Numbered from the stretch's first letter, positions 11,101 to 19,938 are shown. The stretch: DNA of 64,000 nucleotides from [Mycobacterium] stephanolepidis (GCF_002356335.1 NZ_AP018165.1:2790001-2854000); one strand, 5' to 3'. The notes: a model not told the origin generated them from the sequence alone. Numbers and translations are program-made.

Positions 11101-11525
11101 GTGAAATTGGCCACCCACGCGCGGACCAGCTCACCGGGCCCCGAGCCCGGATTGGATTCGTCCACCGGCTTGAGATAGGGCTCCAGATCGGCGGCCAACG
11201 CGGGCGGGTAGGCGAAACCGATGTGTTCGGCCCACTCCTCGATGAAGAAGTCGAACGGATTGACCGACTTCAGGTCGGCGATGAGTCCCACGGTGATCGA
11301 CAGTCGACGGGTCCTATTCGGAAAGACCACGCGGGCAAGGAAATTTCCGAAGGCGTCCTGTTGCCAGTTGATGAAGTGATCGTCGGGGGCGATACGCAAC
11401 GAGTACGCCTCGATCGGCGTTCGGGTGTGCGGCGCAGGGCGCAACCGAATCTCGTGCGGATGCACCTGCACGAGTCTGTCGAATGCGTAGCTGGTCCGAT
11501 GCTCCAGCGCCACCTTGATGCCCAT
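8193..11525 (-). CDS. Large transglutaminase-like protein with DUF2126 region (Rv2566-like)
   Basis: The 1110-residue protein opens with a transglutaminase N-terminal beta domain (MGIKVALEHRTSYAFDRL) and a transglutaminase core with Cys188 in GIGSCRDTAW, His237 in DLHAWAEVYI and Asp253 in GLDPTSG. The remaining 800 or so residues match the DUF2126 architecture seen only with alpha-E/ATP-grasp partners. It is the first gene of the four-gene minus-strand cluster. ATG 11525 is chosen because it begins at the conserved first strand; the in-frame start at 11585 adds 20 unconserved residues. The pairing of two transglutaminase cores with one ATP-grasp enzyme suggests a peptide-tagging or peptide-maturing pathway. 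This is inference. Confidence 0.9.
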   Translation of the reverse strand: MGIKVALEHRTSYAFDRLVQVHPHEIRLRPAPHTRTPIEAYSLRIAPDDHFINWQQDAFGNFLARVVFPNRTRRLSITVGLIADLKSVNPFDFFIEEWAEHIGFAYPPALAADLEPYLKPVDESNPGSGPGELVRAWVANFTMAPGTRIIDYLVTINQALCSDVGYAVRLEPGVQSPDTTLAVGIGSCRDTAWLLVSILRQKGLAARFVSGYLVQLTSDIVAIDGPSGPVADFTDLHAWAEVYIPGAGWVGLDPTSGLLAGEGHIPLSATPHPSTSAAISGATDVCESTLDFSNTVTRVHEDPRVTLPYTPSAWQAVTALGAEIDARLDAAGVGLTMGGEPTFVSVDDQVAEEWNTAADGPQKRVRASDLAARLKSLWAPTGLVQRSQGKWYPGEPLPRWQIGLYWRRDGRPLWSDPDLLADPWAEDRQWSTPEGADRALLLALAGDLGLPESQVRAAYEDPLTRLAASVRRPAGDPVSTADDIAPQEDSSDRRSELLAGLDEQVTQPAAHLLPLHRGEDGSGWESADWRLRRGRIVLTEGRSPAGLRLPLAAISWQPAPHLAEADPISAAAELDAQRSGTATVVPADGVPTTAMVAEIRDGLLYLFLPPLESLDDFVDLIARVEAAATCPLVLEGYGPPPDPRLEVMSVTPDPGVIEVNVTPTASFAEQSRQLEVLYEEARKARLTTESFDTDGTHTGTGGGNHITLGGRTPATSPLLRRPDLLVSLLTYWQHHPALSYLFSGRFVGTTSQAPRVDEGREEALYELEIAFAEIERLTTSPHPDPDRPTEVAPWHVDRALRHLLTDITGNTHRAEFCIDKLYSPDSARGRLGLLELRGFEMPPHFQMAMVQSLLVRALVAKFWEQPLRAPLIRHGANLHGRYLLPHFIIHDIAQVASDLRAHGIAFETSWLDPFTEFRFPRIGTAVFDGIEVELRGAIEPWRVLGEEATAGGAARYVDSSIERVQVRVIGADRSRYVITCNGQPIPLLSTENPDVQVAGVRYRAWQPPSALHPSITVDDPLRFELIDTANALSRGGCTYHVSHPGGRAYDDPPVNAVAAEARRGRRFDATGYTTGRVDLSDLREKQARMSTDAVAPGILDLRRARTVGRR

Positions 11526-11647
11526 CGGCTGATCCCACCATAACCTGGCCTCACCCGCATGGCCTGCGAATCGGCGCACAACCAACCCACAGGCCCCCAG
11601 AGGCCGCGCGAACGCTCTACCGATAGCTCATCGGCGACCGCTCTCGG

Positions 11648-12094
11648 CTAGCGACGTTGCAGTTCAAAGATCGGAATCGCCCGGTCGGTCTTCGCCTGAT
11701 AGTCCGCGAACACGGGAACCTGCTCAACAACCTTCGGATACAGCTCATCGCGCTCACTGAGTGAAAGCTCATGGGCTACCACGCCGTAACCATCGGTTCC
11801 GATGTCGATATGCGCATGCGGATGTGCGCGCAGGTTATGCACCCATGCGGGGTCCTTGTCCGCACCGCCGAAGGAACCGACGATATAAATCTTGCCGTCG
11901 ATGTCGAAGTAGGCCAACGGATTCAGACGTTTCTTTCCGCTCTTGGCACCGGTGTTGGTCAGCAGCAGGATCGGTACGCCGGCGAATTGACCACCGACCT
12001 CACCTCCGTTGGCGCGGAATTCCTGAGTTACTCCGTCATTGAATTCGTTGATCACCGCGGCAGGTTGTTCGTTGAAGGGTGTGTCATCAGTCAC
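11648..12094 (-). CDS. Deazaflavin (F420)-dependent nitroreductase family protein
   Basis: The 148-residue protein carries the DDN-family core: NGGEVGGQFAGVPILLLTNTGAKSGKKRLNPLAY, then VGSFGGADKDPAWVHNLRAHP. The family uses F420H2 in actinobacteria to reduce quinones or nitroaromatics; M. tuberculosis Ddn activates pretomanid. Whether this paralog does so cannot be seen here. The start is uncertain. GTG 12094 puts the N-terminus where relatives begin (TDDTPFNEQ); a GTG at 12136 would add 14 residues. The divergent permease gene begins at 12152, so the two share a very short promoter region. Confidence 0.85.
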   Translation of the reverse strand: MTDDTPFNEQPAAVINEFNDGVTQEFRANGGEVGGQFAGVPILLLTNTGAKSGKKRLNPLAYFDIDGKIYIVGSFGGADKDPAWVHNLRAHPHAHIDIGTDGYGVVAHELSLSERDELYPKVVEQVPVFADYQAKTDRAIPIFELQRR

Positions 12095-12151
12095 CTCACC
12101 AGAGTGCCACCGCTGCGCCGGGTTCTCAGGTTGCACTGTCAGGATGACTGG

Positions 12152-13141
12152 ATGACGGTGGCCGCCTCCCGGGAACGACGCTGGCTCGGCTCGACCGAGG
12201 TCTTGGTGGTGGCTCTGATCCTGATGACCCTGGCTGCCAGCCGGTTACGCGGGATCGTCGACGCCAACGAGAAGCTGGCGACCGCCGGAACGGTGTTCTG
12301 TGGGGTATTCGTCCAGGCCGTCCCATTCCTTGCACTCGGCGTGATCGTGAGCGGGCTCGTCGCGACGTTCGTCACCCCGGAACGTCTGGCGCGGTGGCTG
12401 CCGAACCGGTCCGTTGCCGCTGTGGCCGTGGCGGGAGTCAGTGGCGCCGCGCTGCCCGGCTGCGAATGCGGATCTGTGCCGGTGGCACGCCGGCTGTACG
12501 GACCGGGATCGGTCGGTGCCGCCGCACTGACCTTCATGTTGTCGGCACCGGCGATCAACCCGGTGGTGTTGGTCGCCACCGCGGTCGCATTCCCCGGCCA
12601 GCCGAAGATGGTGCTGGCGCGTGCGGTGGCCTCACTGCTCACCGCGATGATCATGGGCATGGTGTGGTCGCGGTGGGGGCGAGACAGCTGGGTCACCCGC
12701 AAGCTGCCCTCCGCACACTCCGGATCCGGCTCCCGCTGGACGACATTCACCGAGGCGGCACGGCACGACTTTCTGCAGGCGGCCTCGTACCTGGCGATCG
12801 GGGCGGTGGCCGCGGCGGCCTTGCACGTGCTCGTGCCGGCCTGGGTGTTCGAGCATCTGGCGGGCAACCTTGTGGTCGGTGTGGTGACCATGGCGCTTCT
12901 GGCCGTGGTGCTGGCACTGTGCTCGGAAGCCGACGCCTTCGTCGCCGCCAGCATCACGATGATGCCGCTGATCCCGCGCTTGGTATTCCTCGTGGTCGGA
13001 CCGGCCGTCGACGTGAAGCTGATCGCGATGCAGTCTGGGATGTTCGGGCGAGCGTTCGCGGCCCGGTTCGCACCGGTGACATTCGTGGTGGCCACCGCCG
13101 TCGCGACGTCCGTCGGACTGGCGGTGCTGGGAACCTCATGA
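12152..13141 (+). CDS. Permease, DUF318/ArsP_1 family
   Basis: The 329-residue membrane protein has about eight hydrophobic segments and the family signature GAALPGCECGSVPVARRL near residue 100, followed by MLSAPAINPVV. The halves repeat, with a central hydrophilic linker at about residues 175-200. The family includes YraQ/YcgR-type permeases and organoarsenical exporters; substrates of most are unknown. The ATG at 12152 has AGGATG about 7 nt upstream; the longer in-frame reading through 11771 is antisense to the nitroreductase gene. Its stop overlaps the next start (ATGA at 13138), and that partner belongs to a family nearly always paired with this one. Confidence 0.87.
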   Translation: MTVAASRERRWLGSTEVLVVALILMTLAASRLRGIVDANEKLATAGTVFCGVFVQAVPFLALGVIVSGLVATFVTPERLARWLPNRSVAAVAVAGVSGAALPGCECGSVPVARRLYGPGSVGAAALTFMLSAPAINPVVLVATAVAFPGQPKMVLARAVASLLTAMIMGMVWSRWGRDSWVTRKLPSAHSGSGSRWTTFTEAARHDFLQAASYLAIGAVAAAALHVLVPAWVFEHLAGNLVVGVVTMALLAVVLALCSEADAFVAASITMMPLIPRLVFLVVGPAVDVKLIAMQSGMFGRAFAARFAPVTFVVATAVATSVGLAVLGTS

Positions 13142-13854
13142 GGCGCGATACGGAGAACACCCTGCTGATCCTGTTGGGCGTCAGTGTGGCCATGATCGCG
13201 GTTACAGGAACCTTTACGCGCTACGTCAAACCCGGACTGCTGCCGTGGCTCGCCTGTTCGGCGGTCGTCGTGATCGGCCTCGGCCTGGCTGCGATCATTC
13301 GCGATGTGCGCCGCGGCCACACCGAACACGACCATGACGGCCACGGAGACCACAGCCACAAGCACGGCGCCACATGGTTTCTGGTGTTACCAATCGTCCT
13401 ACTGATCTTCATCGTGCCCCCGGCCCTGAGTGCTCGATCCATCGCGCCGGCCAACATCTCCGCCTCGGCCAACACGCCCCGGCGGGCCTTTCCCCCACTG
13501 CCACCCGGCGATGCACCGTCGGTGCCGCTGCCCGAGATTCTGATGCGCATTGCCGCTGGTTCCTCGGACACCTTGAGCGGACGCACAATCACTGTCACCG
13601 GCTTTACCTTCAAGGACGGCGAACGCACCGACCTGGCCAAGATAGTCATCGTCTGTTGTGCCGCCGACGCCCAGTTGGCTCGGCTGCACATGACGGGACC
13701 CGCTGCCGCATCGGCATCGACGCTTCCCGAGAACACCTGGATCTCGGTGACCGGGACCGTGCCCGGCGGACAGAGCTACCGCGGACCCTCGTCGATTCCC
13801 GCTATCGAGGTCGTCGGCATCACCCGCACCGACCCACCCAAGAGCACCTACTGA
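13138..13854 (+). CDS. TIGR03943/DUF1980 permease-partner membrane protein with His-rich loop
   Basis: The 238-residue protein has two N-terminal membrane helices (residues 8-26 and 37-55), a His-rich stretch (GHTEHDHDGHGDHSHKHG, about residues 62-80), a third helix near 85-105, and a C-terminal soluble OB-like domain ending in VTGTVPGGQ...IPAIEVVGI. YcgQ-type proteins pair with YcgR-type permeases. The ten or so histidines and acidic residues look like a metal-binding loop, so zinc or another divalent metal is a plausible substrate for the pair (inference). A Cys-Cys pair in IVCCAADAQ is typical of the family. It is translationally coupled to the upstream permease. Confidence 0.85.
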   Translation: MRRDTENTLLILLGVSVAMIAVTGTFTRYVKPGLLPWLACSAVVVIGLGLAAIIRDVRRGHTEHDHDGHGDHSHKHGATWFLVLPIVLLIFIVPPALSARSIAPANISASANTPRRAFPPLPPGDAPSVPLPEILMRIAAGSSDTLSGRTITVTGFTFKDGERTDLAKIVIVCCAADAQLARLHMTGPAAASASTLPENTWISVTGTVPGGQSYRGPSSIPAIEVVGITRTDPPKSTY

Positions 13855-13865
13855 ACGGAGTCACG

Positions 13866-14543
13866 TTGCGGTACAAGGCATATCTGTTCGATGTGCAGGG
13901 CACGCTGCTGGACTTTTTTGAGCCGGTGTCGCACGCGGTTGCCGAGTACGACCCCAACGTGGACGCAGCCGCCTTTACCCGCGCCTGGCGCGCAGACTAT
14001 TTCGACCGCGTCGCCAACCTGGCACAGTCGGTTGATGACTGGACGCGGGTACAGGATCTGTACGCGCACGGCTTCGCCGATGTCTGCGAGAGCTTCGGGT
14101 TGCCGCGCCCCGACTCTGCGACTGCCGAGTTAGTCGCATCTGGCTGGCAGCGCCTCGTTCCCTGGCCGGACGTACCCACCGGACTGCCCAGTCTGCGTTC
14201 GCAGGCCGTCATCGCCACGCTGTCCAACACCGACATGGCCACCATGGTGAATCTGTTCAAACGTCTGGGCATCTCGTGGGACGCGGTGCTCACCGCAGAG
14301 GTGTTCGGCAGCTTCAAACCGGACCAGGCGGTATACCGGCGCGCGCTCCGTTACCTCGGCGTGGAGCCCCACGAGGCCGCGATGGTGGCCGCACACCCGT
14401 ACGACCTGCGTGCCGCACAAGAGATCGGTATGGGTACCGTCTTCGTCTCACGGCCCCACGAGTACGGAGATCCCGCGCTGGCTCACGACGACCCCGACCA
14501 GGAATTCGATCAGCGAGTCGCCGATATCGGCGCTATCGCCTAG
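13866..14543 (+). CDS. HAD-superfamily hydrolase (haloacid dehalogenase-like)
   Basis: The 225-residue protein has the HAD motifs: nucleophile Asp in LFDVQGTLLD near residue 9, motif II in ATLSNTD, motif III lysine in FGSFKPDQAVY, and motif IV in MVAAHPYDLRAAQEIG. The FDVQGTL form is that of type II 2-haloacid dehalogenases, although many such proteins are phosphatases. I chose the TTG at 13866 because GGAG lies 5 nt upstream and the core begins right after. It follows the DUF1980 gene by 11 nt, so it is probably in the same operon. Its 3' end meets the convergent DUF389 gene with a 4-bp overlap. Confidence 0.85.
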   Translation: MRYKAYLFDVQGTLLDFFEPVSHAVAEYDPNVDAAAFTRAWRADYFDRVANLAQSVDDWTRVQDLYAHGFADVCESFGLPRPDSATAELVASGWQRLVPWPDVPTGLPSLRSQAVIATLSNTDMATMVNLFKRLGISWDAVLTAEVFGSFKPDQAVYRRALRYLGVEPHEAAMVAAHPYDLRAAQEIGMGTVFVSRPHEYGDPALAHDDPDQEFDQRVADIGAIA

Positions 14544-15448
14544 CGCAACCCCCGCGGCCGCACCAGCAGTACCAGCACCCCGGCCAGGACGATGCCGAAG
14601 AGGTTGACCGCCAGTTGCAGGGCGGACAGCCCCGCGATCTCCCATTCCCCCACGGTCGCTGCCACCACCGCGAAACCCGCGGCGGGCACGGTGGTCACCG
14701 AGATGAAGACACCCACCAGCGCAGCTGATTTCGCCGACATCAACGACAACATGCCGGCCGCGCCTGCCAACAAGGCGACCACCAATGAGAACGGCCCAAC
14801 CTGGAATATGAAGTCGACCTGCTGCAGTTCACGCACACTCTTCAAGGTCACCCACCCGGCGCCCTCGGCGGCCAGCGCCCCGACGGCAGTCACCGCCATC
14901 GCCACGGGGAATCCCACCACCAACGCCAGCAGCGACCGGCGGGCAAGCGACCATTTCCGGCGCACAATCGAAACCGCCAGCGCGGCAAGCGGACCGAACT
15001 CCGGGCCGACCACCATGGCACCGACGATGGTGACCGGCGAATCGGTGACCACGCCGACCGCGGCGATCAGGCAGGCGAGACACAAGAAGGCCAGAAAGGT
15101 CAGATTGAGGGTGGATTCTTCGCGGGTGCGCCCAATCAGCTCATCCCAGATGACCGCGTCGGCGGGGTCGCCTTCGGCGTCGTCCTCGGCCTCGTAGGCG
15201 GTCTGCGAGATCACCGTATCGAGCACTTCGGCGGTGATCGATCCCCGCTTGTCGATATCGACTGCCTTGAGCCCGTTGAGCACGTCGTTGGCCGTCTCCC
15301 GCGCCACGTCGGCGGTGATCACGTCGCCCGCCGGGCTGATCGCCGCCCCGGTCACCCGCACGATATGCGCGACGCCCGCTGTGGTGGCGAGGAACTCCAC
15401 CACCTGATCGGAGAGATCGGCAGGTGCGATGACCCGAACATGCAGCAT
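14540..15448 (-). CDS. DUF389 family membrane protein
   Basis: The 302-residue protein has a soluble N-terminal ferredoxin-like half (residues 1-125) that begins MLHVRVIAPADLSDQVV, followed by six or so hydrophobic segments starting at LTFLAFLCLACLIAAVGVVTDSPVTIVGAMVVGP. That last segment is the DUF389 hallmark. Function is unknown. ATG 15448 lies 5 bp after the aspS stop, so it is probably co-transcribed with aspS. The longer reading frame overlaps aspS antisense-like sequence and is not favoured. Confidence 0.87.
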   Translation of the reverse strand: MLHVRVIAPADLSDQVVEFLATTAGVAHIVRVTGAAISPAGDVITADVARETANDVLNGLKAVDIDKRGSITAEVLDTVISQTAYEAEDDAEGDPADAVIWDELIGRTREESTLNLTFLAFLCLACLIAAVGVVTDSPVTIVGAMVVGPEFGPLAALAVSIVRRKWSLARRSLLALVVGFPVAMAVTAVGALAAEGAGWVTLKSVRELQQVDFIFQVGPFSLVVALLAGAAGMLSLMSAKSAALVGVFISVTTVPAAGFAVVAATVGEWEIAGLSALQLAVNLFGIVLAGVLVLLVRPRGLR

Positions 15449-15453
15449 GTGCG

Positions 15454-17262
15454 CTACGCGTCCGGCGTGGCCGGCTTGTCCGTCTTCTCTGTTTTGGCGT
15501 CCTTCTCGGGTTTGGCGTCGATTCCCGATTCTTTGCGCTGGGCCGCCGTGATCGGCGCCGGAGCATCCGTGAGCGGATCGACACCGCCACCGGACTTCGG
15601 GAAGGCGATGACTTCGCGGATCGAGGGTGTACCCGCCAACAATGCGGTCACCCGGTCCCACCCGAAGGCGATGCCGCCGTGCGGAGGCGCACCGAAGGCG
15701 AAGGCGTCCAGCAGGAAGCCGAACTTGTCCTGCGCCTCTTCATTGCTGATGCCCATCACCGTGAACACGCGTTCCTGCACGTCTCGGCGATGGATACGAA
15801 TCGATCCGCCGCCGATTTCGTGTCCGTTGCACACGATGTCGTAGGCGTAGGCGAGGGCGGTGCCCGGATCGGTGTCGAAAGTGTTCTCCGACTGCGGCTT
15901 CGGTGAGGTAAAGGCGTGGTGTACCGCGGTCCAGGCGCCTGAACCAACGGCTACGTCACCGGCAGCGGTCGCGTCGCCGGCAGGCTCGAACAGTGGGGCG
16001 TCCACCACCCAGGTGAATGCCCAGGCGTCCGGATCGATCAATCCGAGACGCTGCGCGACCTCGCCGCGCACCGAGCCCAACAACGCGCGCGAGGACTTGA
16101 CCCCGCCGGCAGAGAAGAAGATGCAGTCACCCGGTTTGGCGCCGACGTGGGCCGCCAACCCGTCGCGTTCGGCGTCGGTCAAGTTCTTGGCGACGGGACC
16201 GCCGAGGGTGCCGTCCTCACCCACCAGCACGTAAGCCAGACCCTTGTGTCCGCGCTGCTTGGCGAACTCCTGCCAGCCATCCAGGGTGCGGCGCGGCTGA
16301 TCCGCACCGCCGGGCATAACCACCGCACCCACATAGGGCGCCTGGAACACCCGGAAGCTGGTGTCGGAGAAGTACTCCGTGCATTCCACCAGCTCCAGCC
16401 CGAATCGCAGATCCGGCTTGTCACTGCCATAGCGGCGCATCGCTTCGGCGTAGGTGATGCGGGCGATCGGGGTCGGCACGTGATAGCCGATCAGATCCCA
16501 CAGCGCGACCAGGATCTCCTCGGCGAGCGTGATGATGTCGTCCTGGTCCACGAAGCTCATCTCGATATCGAGCTGGGTGAACTCGGGCTGCCGGTCTGCC
16601 CGGAAGTCCTCGTCCCGATAGCAGCGCGCAATCTGGTAGTACCGCTCCATGCCCGCGACCATGAGCAACTGCTTGAACAACTGTGGGCTCTGCGGCAGCG
16701 CGTAGAAACTGCCCGGCTGCAGACGCGCCGGCACCAGGAAATCGCGCGCGCCCTCAGGCGTCGACCGCGTCAGCGTCGGGGTTTCCACCTCGACGAAGTC
16801 ATGGCGTGCCAGCACACTGCGTGCCGAGGCGTTTGCCTTGGAGCGCAACCTGATTGCGTTACCCGGCCCCTCCCGGCGCAGGTCCAGGTAGCGATACTTC
16901 AGGCGCGCCTCCTCACCTGCGGTCTCGTCCAGCTGGAACGGCAGCGGCGCACTCTCGTTGAGCACGATCAGGTCTGCGGCATTGACCTCGATCTGGCCGG
17001 TTGGGATCTCGGCGTTGGCGTTGCCCTCGGGCCGGACCTCGACCACCCCGGTGACCTCGACGCAGAATTCGGCGCGCAGACGATGCGCCTGTTCGAGCAC
17101 CGCGTCGTCTCGGAACACCACCTGGGACACGCCGGAGGCGTCACGCAGGTCGATGAAGATGACACCGCCGTGGTCGCGCCGTCGAGCCACCCAGCCGGCA
17201 AGCGTTACACGCTGTCCGGCGTCCGACTCCCGCAACGTCCCCGCGTCGTGAGTGCGCAGCAC
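15454..17262 (-). CDS. aspS: Aspartyl-tRNA synthetase
   Basis: The 602-residue class IIb synthetase begins with an OB anticodon-binding domain ([19 protein letters not shown]). Motif 2 ([20 protein letters not shown]) and motif 3 ([14 protein letters not shown]) are intact, with the bacterial GAD insertion between them. It charges tRNA-Asp; mycobacterial AspRS is known to be non-discriminating and also feeds the GatCAB route to Asn-tRNA. The GTG start has AAGGGAT upstream. The C-terminal tail after about residue 575 is rich in Lys, Asp and Thr ([19 protein letters not shown]), a charged extension without a domain. The divergent side lies about 100 bp from the carboxylesterase gene's end. Confidence 0.96.
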   Translation of the reverse strand: MLRTHDAGTLRESDAGQRVTLAGWVARRRDHGGVIFIDLRDASGVSQVVFRDDAVLEQAHRLRAEFCVEVTGVVEVRPEGNANAEIPTGQIEVNAADLIVLNESAPLPFQLDETAGEEARLKYRYLDLRREGPGNAIRLRSKANASARSVLARHDFVEVETPTLTRSTPEGARDFLVPARLQPGSFYALPQSPQLFKQLLMVAGMERYYQIARCYRDEDFRADRQPEFTQLDIEMSFVDQDDIITLAEEILVALWDLIGYHVPTPIARITYAEAMRRYGSDKPDLRFGLELVECTEYFSDTSFRVFQAPYVGAVVMPGGADQPRRTLDGWQEFAKQRGHKGLAYVLVGEDGTLGGPVAKNLTDAERDGLAAHVGAKPGDCIFFSAGGVKSSRALLGSVRGEVAQRLGLIDPDAWAFTWVVDAPLFEPAGDATAAGDVAVGSGAWTAVHHAFTSPKPQSENTFDTDPGTALAYAYDIVCNGHEIGGGSIRIHRRDVQERVFTVMGISNEEAQDKFGFLLDAFAFGAPPHGGIAFGWDRVTALLAGTPSIREVIAFPKSGGGVDPLTDAPAPITAAQRKESGIDAKPEKDAKTEKTDKPATPDA

Positions 17263-17364
17263 AAAACATCCCTTCGACAGTGCTTGTTGTACAAAAAGGC
17301 CAGTGTTAGCCGTTTGAGCCTAGCGGCCCGCGTTCGTTGCCTTGTCGGGGCGCCGTGTCGAGAC

Positions 17365-18846
17365 TCAGTGCACCTGCGCCCACGAGATACGGCGCACCGA
17401 GTCTGGATCTTCGATGGTGACATCGGAGCGAGACCGGATGATTCGGGTGCGCCTGCCGTCCGCACCGTAGAGCGGCCAGTCGTCGGGGCTGCCCCCGGTG
17501 GCGAAATCCAGCCACGCTCGCTGCATGCGGCGCCCGACCGAGGGCATCATCCGTGCGCCCAGTGGACTCAGCAGCATCCCGACGAAGGAACCGTAGCTGT
17601 GGTGCACATGCACGATTTCGCTGCCGTGGGTGGCCCCGAGACCCAGGAGCCGGAGGCCCCACGCCGTGTGGTCGAACCTGTACATGTAAGTGTCGACAAA
17701 GGCGCTGTAGGCATCGGCGAAGGCCCACATGGGCGCGGCGAACATGGCATCGGAACCCACCGCCACCAGCGCCGAACGGCTCGGGTACCGCGGATACGCG
17801 GCGATGATCGCGTCGTGGTACTCCGGGCCCATCCGGTTGAAGTAACCGTTGACGGTCGGCTCGGTGGTGGGCAGCATCGGCGGTTTCACGCGCGCGAACA
17901 TCGACGCCTCGTGGCTGTTTGACCCGATGATGAGCGGCACCTGATGCACCTCGCCGCGCCGCGCGGCCTCAACAGGGTGATGCGGCAGCAGGTCGGTGCC
18001 GTGCGTCAGTCCGTAGCCCAGGACAGGAGTCTCGGTCGCGCTCTCGATCTGCAACTTGGCTGCGCCCCGACGCAGCTCCCGTTGCGGCAAGACCTTGAGC
18101 CGACTGGGATCGGTCACATCGAGTAGTTCCAGGTATCGATGTGCACGCCGATCCCGCAGGGCCTTGTCGGCAATCAGTGGCAACGCCGGGCTCTGCGCGA
18201 TGGCACGCCCGAACAGACCCCCTGCCGCCGGAGTCGCCAGCAGCGCCAGTACCGAGGTCGCCCCGGCGGACTCACCGAAGATCGTGACGCGGTCAGGGTC
18301 GCCGCCGAACGCCGCGATGTTGTCACGTACCCATGTCAGTGCCGCGATTTGATCACGCAGCGACAGGTTGTCGTCGAAACCCTCACCCAGGGCGCTGAGT
18401 TCCAGCCCGCCCAAGGCTCCGATCCGGTAGGTGACGTTGACGACGACGACGTTTCCGTTGGCGGCAAGCCGTGCCCCGCTGTACAACTCCAGCTGCCCGG
18501 CGCCGAAAACGAAGGCTCCGCCCGGAATCCACACCATGACGGGCAGTTTTGCGTGGACGTCCGGCGACCAGACCGTGACCGTCAGGCAGTCTTCGCCGCG
18601 AACCTTGGGGTCGTCCCGGCCGGCACCCACGAACGATCTTCCCTGCGGCGGCAACGGCGCGTGCTCGATGGCGTCACGCACGCCGTCCCAGGGTTCCAAG
18701 GGGACAGGTGCCAGGAACCGGAGCTGCTCGACCGGCTGACGCGCATACGGCACCCCGCGCCAGACCGAAACACCGCCTTCGGTGGTTCCGCGCAGATCCC
18801 CCGACGGCGTGCGCACGACGGTCGGCAGGGCGACGTCAACGGCCAC
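17365..18846 (-). CDS. Type B carboxylesterase/lipase family protein
   Basis: The protein (about 493 residues) has an alpha/beta-hydrolase fold of the cholinesterase/carboxylesterase class: RGVPYARQP, EDCLTVTVWSP, the oxyanion segment WIPGGAFVFGAG, and the nucleophile elbow GESAGA near residue 185. A Glu or Asp and a His (GSEIVHVHHSYG) further on complete the triad. It should hydrolyse carboxylic esters; the natural substrate is unknown. The start is uncertain. The reading frame is open to an ATG at 18960, but GTG 18846 has a TACGAT -10-like box 7 nt upstream (leaderless pattern) and fits family length. No signal peptide is evident. Confidence 0.85.
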   Translation of the reverse strand: MAVDVALPTVVRTPSGDLRGTTEGGVSVWRGVPYARQPVEQLRFLAPVPLEPWDGVRDAIEHAPLPPQGRSFVGAGRDDPKVRGEDCLTVTVWSPDVHAKLPVMVWIPGGAFVFGAGQLELYSGARLAANGNVVVVNVTYRIGALGGLELSALGEGFDDNLSLRDQIAALTWVRDNIAAFGGDPDRVTIFGESAGATSVLALLATPAAGGLFGRAIAQSPALPLIADKALRDRRAHRYLELLDVTDPSRLKVLPQRELRRGAAKLQIESATETPVLGYGLTHGTDLLPHHPVEAARRGEVHQVPLIIGSNSHEASMFARVKPPMLPTTEPTVNGYFNRMGPEYHDAIIAAYPRYPSRSALVAVGSDAMFAAPMWAFADAYSAFVDTYMYRFDHTAWGLRLLGLGATHGSEIVHVHHSYGSFVGMLLSPLGARMMPSVGRRMQRAWLDFATGGSPDDWPLYGADGRRTRIIRSRSDVTIEDPDSVRRISWAQVH

Positions 18847-19026
18847 GCATCGAATCGTAATGCGGAAGGGCGCTGCAGAGCCGATGGCCCCGCCGGAAAG
18901 TCCCGGACCCGACATGAACTCTTCGCCATGTAGCGGTACGTGCGTCTGTGGAGTATGCAAAGGTATCGGCAGCCGGCAGCAGCCAATAGCTGAGTGGCAG
19001 AGCTACGACACGGGAGTGACAGACCA

Positions 19027-19914
19027 ATGACCTTCAACGAAGGCATGCAGATCGACACCAGCACCACCTCGGGTGGCGGCATGGGTCGCGGCCCCAAGAT
19101 GGCCATCGGCGGTGGCGTCGGCGGGTTGCTGATCGCGGTGGTGGTGTTGCTGCTCGGCGGCGACCCGAGCCAGGTTCTGCAACAACAAGGCCAGCAGCAG
19201 GCAGGCCCCGCGCAGGAGCAGACACAGGACTTCAGCCATTGCAAGACCGGCGCCGACGCGAACAAGTCGTTGGACTGTCGCATCATCGCCACCGGGAACT
19301 CGGTGGATGCCGTGTGGACGCAGATCCTCGGGCCCAAGTACCCACGGCCGGGAGTGAAGCTGTTTAGCGGTCAGGTGAATACCGGATGTGGCGCCGCTTC
19401 CACGGAAGTCGGCCCCTTCTACTGCCCCGCCGACCAAACCGCGTACTTCGATACCAGCTTCTTCCAGGTGCTGGTGGACCAGTTTGGATCCAGCGGCGGC
19501 CCGTTGGCCCAGGAGTACGTGGTGGCGCACGAGTTCGGGCATCACGTGCAGAACCTGTTCGGCGTGCTGGGTAAGAACCACCGTTGCGCCGAAGGACAGG
19601 CGGGTGGCGGCGTGTGCACCGAGTTGCAGGCCGACTGCTACGCCGGCGTCTGGGCAAAGCATGCCTCGACCACCGTCCAGGAAGGCAGCGGCGTTCCGTT
19701 CCTGAAACCTTTGACGGAACAAGACATCCGGGATGCGTTGTCGGCAGCGTCCTCCGTGGGCGATGACCGGATCCAGAAGCGGGCCACGGGCCGGGTCAAC
19801 CCCGAGGCGTGGTCGCATGGCTCATCCGAGCAGCGTCAGCGGTGGTTTACCCAGGGGTACAACACCGGCGACTTCCGCACCTGCGACACCTTCAACGCCG
19901 ACAACCTGAACTAG
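19027..19914 (+). CDS. Membrane-anchored neutral zinc metallopeptidase (YpfJ/Zn_peptidase family)
   Basis: The 295-residue protein has a Ser/Gly-rich N-terminus, one membrane helix at about residues 25-47 (IGGGVGGLLIAVVVLLLGG), a Gln-rich spacer, and an extracytoplasmic domain. The HEFGHH motif in VVAHEFGHHVQNLFG supplies the zinc ligands, and the family hallmark ELQADCYAGVWA follows and includes the third ligand region. M. tuberculosis Rv2575 has the same layout and position. It is orientated away from the carboxylesterase and ends 24 bp before the convergent radical SAM gene. ATG 19027 is used; an in-frame start at 18994 lacks support. Confidence 0.92.
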   Translation: MTFNEGMQIDTSTTSGGGMGRGPKMAIGGGVGGLLIAVVVLLLGGDPSQVLQQQGQQQAGPAQEQTQDFSHCKTGADANKSLDCRIIATGNSVDAVWTQILGPKYPRPGVKLFSGQVNTGCGAASTEVGPFYCPADQTAYFDTSFFQVLVDQFGSSGGPLAQEYVVAHEFGHHVQNLFGVLGKNHRCAEGQAGGGVCTELQADCYAGVWAKHASTTVQEGSGVPFLKPLTEQDIRDALSAASSVGDDRIQKRATGRVNPEAWSHGSSEQRQRWFTQGYNTGDFRTCDTFNADNLN

Positions 19915-19938
19915 CCCCGGCACCCGGACACAGGGCGC

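Noticed and set aside
11771-12151. N-terminal extension of the DUF318 permease
   Set aside because: This part is antisense to the nitroreductase-like gene. The membrane protein starts cleanly at 12152 with a ribosome site.
13866-14543. Functional link between the HAD dehalogenase-like gene and dhaA
   Set aside because: They are 11 kb apart in different operons, and many proteins with this HAD motif are phosphatases. There is no sequence support for a shared pathway.
16147-17922. 591-codon plus-strand reading frame opposite aspS and the carboxylesterase
   Set aside because: It spans two well-supported minus-strand genes, shows only His/Arg/Gln-rich random composition and has no family motif. 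It is a high-GC shadow frame.
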